A stretch of DNA of 64,000 nucleotides from Gallaecimonas xiamenensis 3-C-1 (GCF_000299915.1 NZ_AMRI01000007.1:90100-154099), one strand, 5' to 3'. Counted from the first letter of the stretch, positions 46,007 through 56,719 are shown. A program made the numbers and translations. Notes: a model not told the origin generated them from the sequence alone.

Positions 46007-46935
46007 TGATGTTCGTCCAAGAGCGCAACCAGGGGCGCCAGCTCCTCGTATTGCCTGGCTACCCGCAGCAGCTTGTCCCGGGTAGGCGCCAGATCCTTGA
46101 GGTAGCCGGATTTGCCGTCCTGATAATGCAAGCGACAGAAGATCCCCAAAACCTTGAGCTGGCGCAGCACCCCGGTCAGGTCCAGCCAGCGCCGGTACTG
46201 GGCCAAGTCGCCAGTATGGGCCTGCTGGGCAAAGCCCTGCTGAATCAGTGCTTGTTCTTCGGCCGGGCTCAGGGCCACGTAGCTGTCACGGATCAGGGAG
46301 ACGGCGTCATAGGTCAGGGGCAGCAGCTGCAGATCCTGGAAATCGATGACCGCCAACTGGTCGCCGACGCAGTGCAGATTGCGCCCGTGATAGTCCCGAT
46401 GAGCAGGCACTGCGGGCTGTTCAAAGAAGTTGTTGAACAACAACTGGAAGATCCCATCCAACTGCCCCGGTGCCAATGCCACGCCCAGGTGCCGTTTGAG
46501 GTACCATTGTTGGAACAAATCCTGTTTTCGTTGGACAAAAGGCTGGCCGGCCCGGTCCAGGGGCACATCCAGCCCTTGCAGCTTGCCAAGTAGCGCTATC
46601 GCCTTGGCATACCAGGCTGGCCGCTGGTCCGCCGCCAGGCCGCTCAGCAGCCGTTCGCCCAGGTCAGGCAGCAGCATCCAGTTGCCCTGGCGCGCCAGGG
46701 GCAATGGCACCTTGATGCCTTGGCCTGCCAACCAGGTAGCGCAGCTCACGAAGCGGTCGGCTTGGCTGGTTTCGCTGTCGGGGTAAAGAACGGCAATGAC
46801 TGTGCCGCCAGGATGAGTGATACGCCAGTAGCGGCGCGAACCGGCATCGCCGGCCAAGGGAGAGAAGGTCAGGTCCGGCTGGCCCAAATGCTCGCCAGCC
46901 CAGATTTTCAGGGCTTCGACAGTATTATCTCGCAT
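46003..46935 (-). CDS. amgK: Anomeric MurNAc/GlcNAc kinase AmgK
   Basis: A 310-residue kinase of the aminoglycoside phosphotransferase fold, with the catalytic loop HRDYHGRNLHC and the metal site VIDFQDLQLLP. It phosphorylates MurNAc (and GlcNAc) at C1 in peptidoglycan recycling. ATG 46935 chosen; GTG 46947 would add four residues. It is divergent from lptD with 99 bases between, a layout also found in Pseudomonas. Confidence 0.9.
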   Translation of the reverse strand: MRDNTVEALKIWAGEHLGQPDLTFSPLAGDAGSRRYWRITHPGGTVIAVLYPDSETSQADRFVSCATWLAGQGIKVPLPLARQGNWMLLPDLGERLLSGLAADQRPAWYAKAIALLGKLQGLDVPLDRAGQPFVQRKQDLFQQWYLKRHLGVALAPGQLDGIFQLLFNNFFEQPAVPAHRDYHGRNLHCVGDQLAVIDFQDLQLLPLTYDAVSLIRDSYVALSPAEEQALIQQGFAQQAHTGDLAQYRRWLDLTGVLRQLKVLGIFCRLHYQDGKSGYLKDLAPTRDKLLRVARQYEELAPLVALLDEHQ

Positions 46936-47034
46936 AGTGGCGGCCACTATAGCTCAATAGCCCGAGCGGGAAAATTGCATTATGATTCGCCTCTCGGATA
47001 AACCGGCCGAGAGGGCCAACAGAGCGAGAGCGAC

Positions 47035-49305
47035 ATGGGAAGGAGCGTGACCAAAGTCCGCCATTGGTTGCTGTTATCAGCCGTAGCTGCCAGTGTCAGC
47101 CAGGCCCTGGCTGATGAACAAATAGAAAAGACCTGTACGCCCCCGCCCGCCACCACATCGGGGGCCAGTGCCAAACCGCTGAGCCAGGAAGCCATTCAAA
47201 CCTCGGCCAAGAAGACCACCATGGAAGGCCGCGACGCCGCCCTACTGGAGGGTGACGTGCAGCTGCGCCAGGGTGACCGGACCCTGAGCGCCGACAAGGC
47301 CCTGCTGGACAGGGCCAGGGGCCAGATCCAGGCAGAAGGCAAGGTGGTCTTCGACGACGGCAAGTTGCGCCTGACCAGCGATCACCTGGAAGCCAGCACC
47401 GCCGATGAAAGTGCCCAGTTGCAGGAAGTGGAATATCGCATCCTTGGCACCAACGCCAGGGGCAAGGCCAACAAGCTGGATGTCTCCAAAGAATCCGGGC
47501 TAAGCCTTAGCGGCGGCAACTTCACCACCTGTCCGGCCGAAGACCCGGTATGGGCCCTGGAAGCCAACGAAATCAACGTCAACCCCGACGACGGTTGGGG
47601 CGAAGCCTGGGGCGCCAAGTTCAAGTTTTACGACGTGCCCGTCTTCTATTTTCCTTACCTGACTTTCCCGGTCACCGGGGAGCGCAAGAGCGGCCTGCTC
47701 TACCCCACCTTCGGCACCAGCGACAAGCGCGGCGTGGAATACGCCCAGCCCATCTACTGGAACATCAGCCCCAACTTGGACCTGACCTTCACCCCCAGGT
47801 ACATGTCGGACAGGGGTACCCAGCTCAACACCGAATTTCGCTACCTGTTCGGCGGTGACGACCAGGGCGAGCTGAACCTCGAATACCTAGGCAATGACAG
47901 CAAGTTCACCGGTGAAGACAAACGCCGTTACCTGTTCAACTGGAAACACAACGGCAGGCTGGACGACAACTGGCGTTACCAGGCCGACTACACGGCGCTC
48001 AGCGACGATGCCTACTTCGTGGATATGGACTCGCACCTGGGTTCGGCCACCGATACCCAGATCACCCGCAGCGGTGCCATCGCCTACCTGTCGGACAGCT
48101 GGAACTTCACCGCCGAGGTCAAAGACTTTGAAGTGCTGGGGGATTATCCCGAGCCGTACCGGGCCCTGCCACGCCTGACCATGTCCCGGGAAGACAGGGA
48201 CTTTTTCGGTGGCCTGGACTTCGCCTTCTATTCGGAGATGACCGCCTTCGACAACCAGGACCCCAGCCGCCCCACCGCCGAGCGTCTGCACCTGGAACCG
48301 ACCCTGTCATTCCCCCTGACCAGCCCGGCCGGCAGTCTGACCACAGAGCTCAAGCTCTACCAGACCTTCTACCAGCAGCATGACCCCAGCAACCAGTTGG
48401 AGGACAGCGTCAGCCGTTCCCTGCCGCAGCTGCGTATCTACGGCCAGCTCAACTTCGAGCGGGAACTGCTGTTTGATGGTCGCCACTATCGCCAAACCCT
48501 GGAGCCCCAGTTCCAGTACCTGTACCTGCCCAAGGTCAACCAGAGCGATATCGGCCTCTATGACACCACCTTGCTGCGGGAGGACTACCATGCCCTGTTC
48601 CGCAACCGCCGCTATTCGGGCCTGGACCGCATCACCGACGCCAACCAGGTCACCCTGGGTGTGACCAGCCGCCTGTACGACCAGAAAAACCAGGAACGGC
48701 TGCGCTTCTCCATCGGCGAGGTGTTTTACCTGCAGGATGCGGAAGTGGGCCTGGACAGCACCACAGGGGTGGTCACCCGTTCCACCTCGGCCCTGGCCGG
48801 GGAACTGGATTTTCGTATCGACGAACACTGGGGGGTGTCAGGCACCCTGCTTTACGACACGGACGAAAGTGTGACCCGCCGTGGGAACTTCACCCTCGAT
48901 TACAGGGTCAGTGACAACAAGTTGGTGCAGTTCACCCACCGTTACGTGCGGGACATCACCGACGACCAGAACATCGACCAGGCCGGTATCAGTGCCGCCT
49001 GGGAGCTGAACCACCAGTGGCAGCTGTTCGCCTCCCATTACGAGGATTTGAACCTGCACCGGGCGGCTGAAACCTTTGCCGGCTTCGAATACGAGGCCTG
49101 CTGTTTCGCCGTACGCCTGACGGCCAGGCGCCGCCTGAACCCCATATTGTCGGACGGCCCCGAGTTCTCCGGGCAGTCCATCTACGACAACAGCATCAAC
49201 CTGGAGTTTATCTTCAAGGGGCTGGGGGGCGGCAACAGCAGCGGCGACAAACTATTAAGCAAAGGGCTTTTCAGCTATCGTGAGCCCTATAACCTGAGTT
49301 ACTGA
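47035..49305 (+). CDS. lptD: LPS-assembly protein LptD
   Basis: A 756-residue outer-membrane barrel that with LptE inserts LPS. Signal peptide about 1-26; OstA/LptA-like domain (about 55-165, AALLEGDVQLRQGDRTLSADKALLD), then a barrel of about 26 strands. The four cysteines for the nonconsecutive disulphides are present: Cys34, Cys166, Cys689 and Cys690 (YEACCF). The first gene of the classical lptD-surA-pdxA-rsmA-apaGH operon. Confidence 0.96.
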   Translation: MGRSVTKVRHWLLLSAVAASVSQALADEQIEKTCTPPPATTSGASAKPLSQEAIQTSAKKTTMEGRDAALLEGDVQLRQGDRTLSADKALLDRARGQIQAEGKVVFDDGKLRLTSDHLEASTADESAQLQEVEYRILGTNARGKANKLDVSKESGLSLSGGNFTTCPAEDPVWALEANEINVNPDDGWGEAWGAKFKFYDVPVFYFPYLTFPVTGERKSGLLYPTFGTSDKRGVEYAQPIYWNISPNLDLTFTPRYMSDRGTQLNTEFRYLFGGDDQGELNLEYLGNDSKFTGEDKRRYLFNWKHNGRLDDNWRYQADYTALSDDAYFVDMDSHLGSATDTQITRSGAIAYLSDSWNFTAEVKDFEVLGDYPEPYRALPRLTMSREDRDFFGGLDFAFYSEMTAFDNQDPSRPTAERLHLEPTLSFPLTSPAGSLTTELKLYQTFYQQHDPSNQLEDSVSRSLPQLRIYGQLNFERELLFDGRHYRQTLEPQFQYLYLPKVNQSDIGLYDTTLLREDYHALFRNRRYSGLDRITDANQVTLGVTSRLYDQKNQERLRFSIGEVFYLQDAEVGLDSTTGVVTRSTSALAGELDFRIDEHWGVSGTLLYDTDESVTRRGNFTLDYRVSDNKLVQFTHRYVRDITDDQNIDQAGISAAWELNHQWQLFASHYEDLNLHRAAETFAGFEYEACCFAVRLTARRRLNPILSDGPEFSGQSIYDNSINLEFIFKGLGGGNSSGDKLLSKGLFSYREPYNLSY

Positions 49306-49310
49306 TAACC

Positions 49311-50609
49311 ATGAGAATGACCTCGAAATTCCTTGCCGCCATGGCCGGTGGCGTCCTGATGTTGAGCCAGGCTCAGGCCAAACCTGAGATGCTGGACAAG
49401 GTGGCCGCCATCGTCGACCAGGGGGTGATCCTCGAGTCCGACGTGTCCGACCTGGTCCGTGAAATCAAGACCGGCGCCCTGCAGGCTAACCAGACCCTGC
49501 CCTCCGACCGGGTGCTGCGCACCCAGGTATTGGAGCGCCTGATCGCCCAGGAACTGCAAATGCAGGCGGCTAAGCGTATCGGCCTGCAAATCTCCGATGC
49601 CCAGCTCGACCAGACTATCCGCAACATCGCCCAAGATCAGAAGATGTCCGTCGAGCAGCTCAAAGCCAAGATTGAGCGCGAAGGGGGCAACTTTGAGACC
49701 TACCGCGAGCATGTCCGTACCGAACTGACCACAGGTGAAGTGCGCCGCATCGTGGTGGGCCGCCGTATTCAGGTAACGCCCCAGGAAGTAGACGCCATGG
49801 TTCGCCAGCTCAACGAGCAGGGCAACGAGAACGTCGAACTGCACCTGCGCCACATCCTGATTGAAGTGCCCCAGGGCGCCAACGCCGAGCAGCTGGCCGA
49901 CGCCAAGGACAGGGCCGACAAGGTCCTGGCCCGCCTGGACAAGGGTGAAGACTTTGCCCAGTTGGCGGTGATTGCCTCCTCCGGCAACAAGGCCCTGGAA
50001 GGGGGCGATCTGGGCTGGATCAACGCCAACGAAGTGCCCACCCTGTTTGCCGACGCCCTCAAAGGGGCCGGTAAAGGCAAGGTGATCGGGCCCCTGCGCT
50101 CCGGCGCCGGCTTCCACATCGTCAAGGTCGAAGATATCCGTGGCCAGCAGACAGTGGAACTGACCGAGGTCCACGCCCGCCACATCCTGGTCAAACCCTC
50201 CATCATCCTCAGCGAGGACAAGGCCAGGGCTGAACTCAACCAGTGGCGCCAGGAGATCCTGTCCGGCAAGAAGACCTTTGAAGAACTGGCCGAAGCCAAC
50301 TCCGAAGATCCGGGCTCTGCCAGCCAGGGCGGCGATCTCGGCTGGGCCGACCCCAATATCTATGTCCCGGAATTCCGTGACACCCTCGAGCGCCTCAAGC
50401 CCGGTCAGATCTCTGAGCCCTTCCGTTCCACCCACGGCTGGCACATCACCCAGGTGATCGAGAAGCGCACCACAGACGCCACCGCCAAGGCCAAGGAAGA
50501 CCGCGCCTACCGCATCCTCTTTAACCGCAAGTTCAACGAAGAAGCGGTTGCCTGGATGCGTGAAGTCCGTAACCAGGCCTACATCGATATCCTGGACGAC
50601 AAGGCATGA
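49311..50609 (+). CDS. surA: Periplasmic chaperone/peptidyl-prolyl isomerase SurA
   Basis: A 432-residue outer-membrane-protein chaperone: signal peptide 1-23, SurA N-terminal domain (about 25-170, [18 protein letters not shown]), two parvulin PPIC domains (about 175-275 and 285-385: [10 protein letters not shown]..., [10 protein letters not shown]...) and a C-terminal helix. SurA assists barrels such as LptD, encoded just upstream. The stop overlaps the pdxA start by four bases. Confidence 0.96.
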   Translation: MRMTSKFLAAMAGGVLMLSQAQAKPEMLDKVAAIVDQGVILESDVSDLVREIKTGALQANQTLPSDRVLRTQVLERLIAQELQMQAAKRIGLQISDAQLDQTIRNIAQDQKMSVEQLKAKIEREGGNFETYREHVRTELTTGEVRRIVVGRRIQVTPQEVDAMVRQLNEQGNENVELHLRHILIEVPQGANAEQLADAKDRADKVLARLDKGEDFAQLAVIASSGNKALEGGDLGWINANEVPTLFADALKGAGKGKVIGPLRSGAGFHIVKVEDIRGQQTVELTEVHARHILVKPSIILSEDKARAELNQWRQEILSGKKTFEELAEANSEDPGSASQGGDLGWADPNIYVPEFRDTLERLKPGQISEPFRSTHGWHITQVIEKRTTDATAKAKEDRAYRILFNRKFNEEAVAWMREVRNQAYIDILDDKA

Positions 50610-51583
50610 TCCAGCGTGTTGCCCTGACACCGGGGGAGCCGGCCGGTATAGGCCCGGATCTGACGGTGATGCTGGCCCAGCAGGATTGGCCGGTGGAAGT
50701 GGTGGTATGCGCCGATGGCGACTTACTTAAAGCCCGGGCCAAAAGCCTGGGCTTGCCCTTGGCGCTGCGCCCCTACGAGCCCTGGGCCCCGGCCCTGCCC
50801 CAGGAAAAGGGCACCCTGACCCTGGCCCCTTTTGGCCTGCGTGAAGACGTGGTGCCCGGCGAGCTTAACGAAGCCAATGCCCATTACGTGCTGGAGACCC
50901 TGGCCTTTGCCGGGGAAGGCAATATGGATGGCCGTTTTGCCGCCGTGGTCACCGGTCCTGTGCATAAGGGCATCATCAACAGGGCCGGTATCGCCTTTTC
51001 CGGCCACACCGAGTTCTTCGCCCAGCAGGCCAATGCCAGCGATGTGGTGATGCTGCTGGCCACCGAAGGGCTGCGAGTGGCCCTGGTGACCACCCATATC
51101 CCCCTGGCCTATGTGGCCAAGGCCATCACCCCTGAGCGCCTGGACAAGGTGATCCGGGTGCTGCACCGGGACCTGGTGGCCAAGTTCGGCCTGGCCCAGC
51201 CCCGTATCTACGTCTGTGGCCTCAACCCCCATGCCGGGGAAGGCGGCCACCTGGGCCGGGAAGAAATTGACGTCATCAGCCCAGCCCTGGACTTGCTCAG
51301 AGCCGAAGGCATGGACCTGGTAGGCCCCCTGCCCGCCGACACCCTTTTCCAGCCAAAGTATTTAGATGACGCCGATGCGGTGCTGGCGATGTATCATGAT
51401 CAGGGATTACCGGTGCTCAAATACAAGGGCTTCGGCAATTCCGTGAATATCACCCTTGGGCTGCCTTTCGTCCGCACCTCGGTAGACCACGGTACCGCCC
51501 TCGATTTGGCCGGTACCGGCCAGGCCGACGCCGGCAGCATGAAACTGGCCCTCTCCCAGGCCATAGCCCTAGCCAACCGTTGA
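50606..51583 (+). CDS. pdxA: 4-hydroxythreonine-4-phosphate dehydrogenase PdxA
   Basis: A 325-residue NAD-dependent enzyme of pyridoxal-5-phosphate synthesis. [12 protein letters not shown] at the start, [24 protein letters not shown] and [16 protein letters not shown] give the substrate and metal sites (the His of GHTEF and the His of YHDQG among them). Coupled to surA. Confidence 0.96.
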   Translation: MIQRVALTPGEPAGIGPDLTVMLAQQDWPVEVVVCADGDLLKARAKSLGLPLALRPYEPWAPALPQEKGTLTLAPFGLREDVVPGELNEANAHYVLETLAFAGEGNMDGRFAAVVTGPVHKGIINRAGIAFSGHTEFFAQQANASDVVMLLATEGLRVALVTTHIPLAYVAKAITPERLDKVIRVLHRDLVAKFGLAQPRIYVCGLNPHAGEGGHLGREEIDVISPALDLLRAEGMDLVGPLPADTLFQPKYLDDADAVLAMYHDQGLPVLKYKGFGNSVNITLGLPFVRTSVDHGTALDLAGTGQADAGSMKLALSQAIALANR

Positions 51584-51587
51584 TTTG

Positions 51588-52388
51588 ATGACTGACAATG
51601 TTCATATGGGCCACCGCGCCCGCAAGCGCTTCGGCCAAAACTTCCTCAGCGACATGGACGTGATCGCCAATATCGTCCGTGCCATCAACCCCAGGGCCGA
51701 TGACGTCTTGGTGGAAATAGGCCCGGGCCTTGGCGCCCTGACCGAACCGGTGTTGGAAGCCGCCGGCCACCTGCAGGTGGTGGAGCTAGACCGGGACCTG
51801 GCCGCTCGCCTGCGCGAGCGTGACGGCATCACCGTCAACGAAGCCGACGCCCTGAAATTCGACTTCGGCACCCTGCACCAGCCCGGCAAACCCTTCAAGG
51901 TGTTCGGCAACCTGCCCTATAACATTTCCACGCCGCTGCTGTTCCACCTGTTCCGTTGGTCAGCCTGCATCGACGAGATGCATTTCATGCTGCAAAAGGA
52001 AGTGGTAGAGCGCATGGCGGCCGGCCCCGGCAGCAAACAGTACGGCCGCCTGTCGGTGATGACCCAGTATTTTTGCCAGGTGATCCCGGTGCTGGTGGTG
52101 GGCCCCGAGTCCTTCAAGCCTGCCCCCAAGGTGGACTCGGCCGTGGTGCGCCTGGTGCCCCACAAGGTCAAGCCTTACCCGGTCAAGGACGAGAAGCGCC
52201 TCAGCCAGTTGCTGACCGAGGCCTTCAACCAGCGTCGCAAGACGGTACGTAACACCTTCAAGCAGCACTTTACCGGTGAGCAGCTCGAAGCCCTGGGTGT
52301 GGATCCGGCGGCCCGTCCGGAAAACCTCAGCCTGGCCCAGTACTGCACCCTGGCAGACGCCCTCACCGATGCCCTAGCGGAGGATTGA
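51588..52388 (+). CDS. rsmA: 16S rRNA dimethyladenosine transferase RsmA (KsgA)
   Basis: A 266-residue SAM enzyme that methylates A1518 and A1519 of 16S r[13 protein letters not shown] at the start, [13 protein letters not shown] (motif I) and the [10 protein letters not shown] catalytic motif are intact. ATG 51588 is used rather than TTG 51585. Its stop overlaps the apaG start by one base. Confidence 0.96.
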   Translation: MTDNVHMGHRARKRFGQNFLSDMDVIANIVRAINPRADDVLVEIGPGLGALTEPVLEAAGHLQVVELDRDLAARLRERDGITVNEADALKFDFGTLHQPGKPFKVFGNLPYNISTPLLFHLFRWSACIDEMHFMLQKEVVERMAAGPGSKQYGRLSVMTQYFCQVIPVLVVGPESFKPAPKVDSAVVRLVPHKVKPYPVKDEKRLSQLLTEAFNQRRKTVRNTFKQHFTGEQLEALGVDPAARPENLSLAQYCTLADALTDALAED

Positions 52389-52756
52389 TGCTGCGTTTTC
52401 AGATCCACGTGGACAGCCGCTACCTGGACGACAGGTCACTGCCGGAAGAGAACAAGTACGTCTTCGCCTACACAGTGACCATTCGCAACCTGGACACCCA
52501 GCCAGCCCGCCTGGTCAACCGTTACTGGTTGATCACCGACGGCAACGGCAAGACCACCGAGGTGTCCGGTGCCGGCGTGGTGGGCCAGCAGCCCACCATA
52601 CAACCGGGGTCTGAATACAGCTACACCTCCGGCGCCGTGCTGGAAAGCCCGGTGGGCACCATGGAAGGCCATTACGAAATGGAAGCCGAGGGCGGTTCGC
52701 TGTTCAAGGCTGCCATTCCGATCTTCCGCCTGGCCGTGCCCAAGGTCGTCAACTAG
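52388..52756 (+). CDS. apaG: Co(2+)/Mg(2+) efflux-associated protein ApaG
   Basis: A 122-residue single-domain protein of fibronectin-like fold. YVFAYTVTIRN..D.QPARLVNRYWLITD and GVVGQQPTIQPGSEYSYTSGAVLESPVGTMEG are the family core. Function unclear despite the name. The stop TAG shares a base with the GTG start of apaH. Confidence 0.95.
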   Translation: MLRFQIHVDSRYLDDRSLPEENKYVFAYTVTIRNLDTQPARLVNRYWLITDGNGKTTEVSGAGVVGQQPTIQPGSEYSYTSGAVLESPVGTMEGHYEMEAEGGSLFKAAIPIFRLAVPKVVN

Positions 52757-53562
52757 TGCACTACATTGTCGGCGACATCCAGGGCTGCTTTGACGAACTG
52801 ATGGCCCTGCTGGGCAAGGTTCGCTTCGACCCGGCCAAGGACAAGCTGATTGCCGTTGGTGACCTGGTGGCAAGGGGCCCAAAGTCCCTGGAGGTCATGA
52901 CCTATTTCATGTCCCTTGGCGATGCGGCCTGCACAGTTTTGGGCAACCATGATCTGCACCTGCTGGCCGTGCTTTGCGGCCTGAAAAAAGCCAAGAAGAA
53001 CGACAAGCTCCAGGGCCTGCTGGACTCGGACCGGGTGGCCGACATCGTCCATTACCTGCGCCAGCAACCCCTGGCCCTATGGCTGGATGAGACCAAAGTG
53101 CTGGTCACCCATGCCGGCCTGCCCCCCGGTTGGAGCAAGGACGACTGCCTGGCCGCCAGCAACGAGATTAGCCAGGCCCTGAAAAGTCCCGGCTGGCAGG
53201 GCATGTTGGCTGCCATGTACGGTAATGAACCGGACCGCTGGGACCCGGCCCTTGGCGATGACCAGCGGCGCCGCTATATCATCAATGCCCTGACCCGTAT
53301 GCGCTTTTGCTACCCAGACGGGCGCCTGGAGTTGGCCCACAAGGAAACCCCGGCCGACGGCGAACAGGACGGCCTTATACCCTGGTATCAGTTCCACTCT
53401 CCCCTGCCCTTCACCCTGGCTTTCGGCCACTGGGCTGCCCTTAATGGCGAACTGGCCAGGCCCGACATCCGGGCCCTGGATACCGGTTGCGTCTGGGGCA
53501 ACAAGCTCAGCCTCTGGTGCGTCGAAACGGACCAGCGTCACACTCAAGCTGCTTATTCCTAA
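52756..53562 (+). CDS. apaH: Diadenosine tetraphosphatase ApaH
   Basis: A 268-residue calcineurin-type phosphatase splitting Ap4A symmetrically, a decapping-related activity in E. coli. Metal motifs GDIQGCFDEL, GDLVARGP and GNHDLHLL are complete. GTG start overlaps the apaG stop. The TAA of the gene overlaps the -35 of a sigma-28-like promoter. Confidence 0.96.
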   Translation: MHYIVGDIQGCFDELMALLGKVRFDPAKDKLIAVGDLVARGPKSLEVMTYFMSLGDAACTVLGNHDLHLLAVLCGLKKAKKNDKLQGLLDSDRVADIVHYLRQQPLALWLDETKVLVTHAGLPPGWSKDDCLAASNEISQALKSPGWQGMLAAMYGNEPDRWDPALGDDQRRRYIINALTRMRFCYPDGRLELAHKETPADGEQDGLIPWYQFHSPLPFTLAFGHWAALNGELARPDIRALDTGCVWGNKLSLWCVETDQRHTQAAYS

Positions 53563-53586
53563 AGCAATTCGACCAACGGCCGATAC
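53560..53586 (+). promoter_or_regulatory. Sigma-28 (FliA)-like promoter of the chemoreceptor gene
   Basis: TAAAG, then GCCGATAC, with exactly 15 bases between TAAA and GCCGATAC; consensus TAAA-N15-GCCGATAA is matched at all but the last base. It overlaps the apaH stop codon and lies 130 bases before the chemoreceptor ATG. Confidence 0.72.
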
Positions 53587-53716
53587 ATCTCCATAACCCG
53601 AGTTATCACAACTGTTTCTAGTACGAAAACATCGTTACACTAGGCAGTCCTGAACATTCGGGCAAACCTTTTGCATAGAAGGTGGGGTCGTCAAGTTTTT
53701 GTCAGAGGGAGTGCCA

Positions 53717-55717
53717 ATGAATCTCACGGTTGCCAAACGTATTGTGCTTGGCTTTGTGATCATCACCCTGCTGTTGTTGGGCAACGGTTTCAGTTCCTTT
53801 ATCGGCTTCGACGCCGTAGAGAAGAACGTGCAGCGGGCCACCTCGCTGGCCGTAGGCGCCGTGATCAACGTCGGGCAGCTGGAACAAAGCAGTGCCACCC
53901 TGAGCGAACTGGGGCTCAAGGCCTATCACAGCGACGATATCGCTGAGATCCAGAAGTACCAGTCGAACGCCGACAGCACTGTTGACGAGCTGCAGGGTTC
54001 ATTGACCAGCTTTAAAGACCTGATCCGTGACGAAGCGGCCATGCTGGAAACCACCAAGGAAGTGGAAGCCAGCTTCGGTGGCCTGCAAGGGGCCCAAAGC
54101 CGCTTGTTCCAGGCCAAACTGACCGGCCTCAAACTGCGCGACCAGATCAAGAAGCAGCAGTCCAACGTGGCCGACACCGCCGATGACGCCAGCACCGACA
54201 TCCTGGATCTTACCGACTCCGGTGTCGAAGATGCTGCCTTGGCCACAGCCAACAAGCTGGAAAACATGTTCCTGGCTCTGTCCACCAACATCATCGATTT
54301 CACCAAGACCACAAGCCTCACCAAAGCTGACACCATAGCCGGGGAGATCACCTTCGCCCTTGGGGACATCGACTCCAACCTGGCCTATGTTGGCCGCATC
54401 ACCGGCAACAATAAGTATGTCGCCTCTCTCAAAGAGAAGGCGGCAGCACTGCGCAAAGACATTACCGACCCCGCCAACGGCGTCATCGCTCGCCAAAAAG
54501 CCCGCCTGGAAGAAAACCAGAAAGCCAGCGGTGCCCTGATGGAAGAGCAGATCAACCTCAAAGGCCTGCGCACCGGCCTGCAGAAACTGCAACAAGGCTC
54601 CCAGCAGATCGCCGAAGACACCAAGCAGCAAATTGACGCCTCGGTCAGCACCGCCAACAGTGCCACCGGCCTGGTGATGCTGGTCTGCCTGGTGGCGGCA
54701 GCGGTGATCAGCATCTACGTGGTGCGCTCCATCACCCGCCCCCTGGACAAGGTCAACGAGATGCTCAACATCCTGGCCTCAGGGGACCTGAGCCGCCGCC
54801 TGGACGACAGCGCCAAAGACGAATTCGGGGTGCTAGCCCAGAACATCAATAGCCTAATCGATTCCTTGCGCAGCCTTATCGACGGCATCTCACAAGGGTC
54901 GACACAACTGGCGGCCAGCGCCGAGGAAACCTCTGCCATCACTACCCAGGGCAAAGCGGCCATCCAGCAACAAAAAGGCCAATTGGAACAGGTGGCCACC
55001 GCTACCACCCAAATGTCCGCCAGCGCCGACCAGGTGACCCACAGCGCTGCCGATACCCTGTCTTCGGTGCTGCGGGCCGAAACCGAGGCCGAGCGGGTAC
55101 GCCAGCTGTCTGCCGATACCAAGAGCACCATCCAGATGCTGGCCGCCGAAGTGGAATCGGCGTCCCAGGTCATCAACAAGCTGCACCAGGACAGCGCCAA
55201 TATCGGCTCTATCCTCGATGTTATTCGTGGTATCGCCGAGCAGACCAACCTGCTGGCCCTGAACGCTGCCATCGAGGCGGCTAGGGCCGGCGAGCAGGGC
55301 CGGGGTTTCGCCGTGGTGGCCGACGAGGTACGGACCCTGGCGTCCCGTACCCAGCAGTCTACCCAGGAGATCCAGTCCATGATCGAGGCCCTGCAGCAGG
55401 GTGCCGAGCAGGCGGTCAGCGCCATGGAGCAGGGGCAATTCCAAGCCGAGAGCTGTGTGTCCAAGTCCATGGAGTCCGACGTGGCCCTGACCCACATCAC
55501 CGAAGCGGTGCACGAAGCCCGGGACAAGAGCGAGCACATTGCCCAGGCAGCCAAGGAACAGGGCATCGTGGCTCAGGAGATCAGCGAAAAGCTGTCTTCC
55601 ATCGTAAATATCGCCGAGGAAACCGCCCAGGGCGCCGAGCAGACCGCCATCTCCAGTGAGGAAGTGGCCAGGCTGTCCGAGGAGCTGAAGAACTCGGTAC
55701 GCCGCTTCCGGATATAA
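53717..55717 (+). CDS. Methyl-accepting chemotaxis protein
   Basis: A 666-residue transmembrane chemoreceptor: helix 1 (about 9-31), a long helical periplasmic domain (about 32-315), helix 2 (about 316-337), HAMP (about 338-390), then the signalling domain with the conserved tip [37 protein letters not shown]. It lacks a C-terminal NWETF-type CheR tether (ends RRFRI). The periplasmic domain has no clear known fold; ligand unknown. ATG 53717 has a GAGGGAG RBS; TTG 53699 is less likely. Confidence 0.93.
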   Translation: MNLTVAKRIVLGFVIITLLLLGNGFSSFIGFDAVEKNVQRATSLAVGAVINVGQLEQSSATLSELGLKAYHSDDIAEIQKYQSNADSTVDELQGSLTSFKDLIRDEAAMLETTKEVEASFGGLQGAQSRLFQAKLTGLKLRDQIKKQQSNVADTADDASTDILDLTDSGVEDAALATANKLENMFLALSTNIIDFTKTTSLTKADTIAGEITFALGDIDSNLAYVGRITGNNKYVASLKEKAAALRKDITDPANGVIARQKARLEENQKASGALMEEQINLKGLRTGLQKLQQGSQQIAEDTKQQIDASVSTANSATGLVMLVCLVAAAVISIYVVRSITRPLDKVNEMLNILASGDLSRRLDDSAKDEFGVLAQNINSLIDSLRSLIDGISQGSTQLAASAEETSAITTQGKAAIQQQKGQLEQVATATTQMSASADQVTHSAADTLSSVLRAETEAERVRQLSADTKSTIQMLAAEVESASQVINKLHQDSANIGSILDVIRGIAEQTNLLALNAAIEAARAGEQGRGFAVVADEVRTLASRTQQSTQEIQSMIEALQQGAEQAVSAMEQGQFQAESCVSKSMESDVALTHITEAVHEARDKSEHIAQAAKEQGIVAQEISEKLSSIVNIAEETAQGAEQTAISSEEVARLSEELKNSVRRFRI

Positions 55718-55738
55718 TGCCGGGGCAAGGTAGCAAGA

Positions 55739-55762
55739 ACGCGGCCATGGCCGCGTTTTTTT
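55739..55762 (+). terminator. Terminator after the chemoreceptor gene
   Basis: AACGCGGCC, AT, GGCCGCGTT, then a run of T ending just before the next gene. Confidence 0.9.
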
Positions 55763-55774
55763 ATGGGAGTAGCC

Positions 55775-56188
55775 ATGCGTTTTATCATCTTGATTGGGTT
55801 GCTGGTGTTGTTGGCCGGTTGCGGCCCCAGGCCGCCAGACCAGGGGGAACTCCAACAAGCCCTGGCCCAGCACTTGGGCGCCGTGGGAGAAGACAGCTTT
55901 ATGGCCGTAGAGCAGGTTCGGTTGCTGGACAGCCAGAATGAAGGCCAGGGGCGATTGCGGGTACAGCTGGGGTATGAGCTGGTTTTCCTGGTGGACTTTC
56001 CCGAGGCGGCCCGGCGCCTGACCCAGGCCGAGCCCGATCTGTTCGCCCGCTTCGGCTCCAGCTTTGGCGCCATGGCCCTGACCATGGAATTCGGGGTCTT
56101 TCGCCAGGGCGACCGCCAGGCGCGCCAGCAGGAGCTGCTGCTGGTGGAGGACGACGGCCACTGGCATCTTACCGAGCAGACACCATAA
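55775..56188 (+). CDS. Hypothetical lipoprotein
   Basis: A 137-residue small lipoprotein with lipobox LLAGC (Cys16) after MRFIILIGLLVLLAGC. The mature part is acidic; a central GRLRVQLGYELVFLVDFPEA strand region and a C-terminal LLLVEDDGHWHLTE resemble small periplasmic domains of unknown role. ATG 55775 has a GGGAG RBS. A terminator before and after makes it a single-gene unit. Not recognised beyond this. Confidence 0.75.
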   Translation: MRFIILIGLLVLLAGCGPRPPDQGELQQALAQHLGAVGEDSFMAVEQVRLLDSQNEGQGRLRVQLGYELVFLVDFPEAARRLTQAEPDLFARFGSSFGAMALTMEFGVFRQGDRQARQQELLLVEDDGHWHLTEQTP

Positions 56189-56191
56189 AAA

Positions 56192-56215
56192 AGCCCCGCA
56201 CAAGGCGGGGCTCTT
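56192..56215 (+). terminator. Terminator after the small lipoprotein gene
   Basis: AGCCCCGC, ACAA, GGCGGGGCT, CTT, preceded by an A run; usable for both flanking genes. Confidence 0.85.
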
Positions 56216-56241
56216 AGGCGACTCTGGCGTTATTGTTATCT

Positions 56242-56628
56242 TTAGAGACGCTCTTTAACGGCAGCTGCGGTAGCAGTGCCGCCGAAACCGTTGGCATCGG
56301 CCCAGGCGATGACGGTCTGGCCGTCGGCCTCCGGGGCACCCAGAGAAGAACCGGGCAGCTGTTTGGCGATAAACTCGCCGGTGTCGTCAGCGCCGGAACT
56401 CATGGCGAAACGCAGCAGGCTTTGGCCGTTGCATTTCACGCCGTCGTAGATGTTGCGCAAGCGGATGCCGGAATCGGACAGCTTGGAACGCAGGCGGTTC
56501 TTATCGTTGGATGCGACATAGTCGCAAATACTGGCAACCAATTGCTCGGCATTGGCGCTGGCGGGGGTGGGCTGATAGGCAAACGCCAACAAGAGCGTTA
56601 CAGCACCCAGTTTTACTGATTTCAACAC
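56242..56628 (-). CDS. DUF3718 family exported protein
   Basis: A 128-residue exported protein with a signal peptide (MLKSVKLGAVTLLLAFAYQPTPASA). The mature part ICDYVASNDKNRLRSKLSDSGIRLRNIYDGVKCNGQSLLRFAM matches DUF3718, a family of Alteromonadales-type bacteria with no known function; two cysteines (in ICDY and VKCNG) could pair. GTG 56628 with GGAG RBS is the preferred start. Confidence 0.82.
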   Translation of the reverse strand: MLKSVKLGAVTLLLAFAYQPTPASANAEQLVASICDYVASNDKNRLRSKLSDSGIRLRNIYDGVKCNGQSLLRFAMSSGADDTGEFIAKQLPGSSLGAPEADGQTVIAWADANGFGGTATAAAVKERL

Positions 56629-56719
56629 GTAAACCACTCCTAACAGGCAAGCAAGAACAGCCTGCAAATGCTAACAAGTTAGGCATATTCCCTCAATCAT
56701 GATCCGGTGAAATGCCTTG

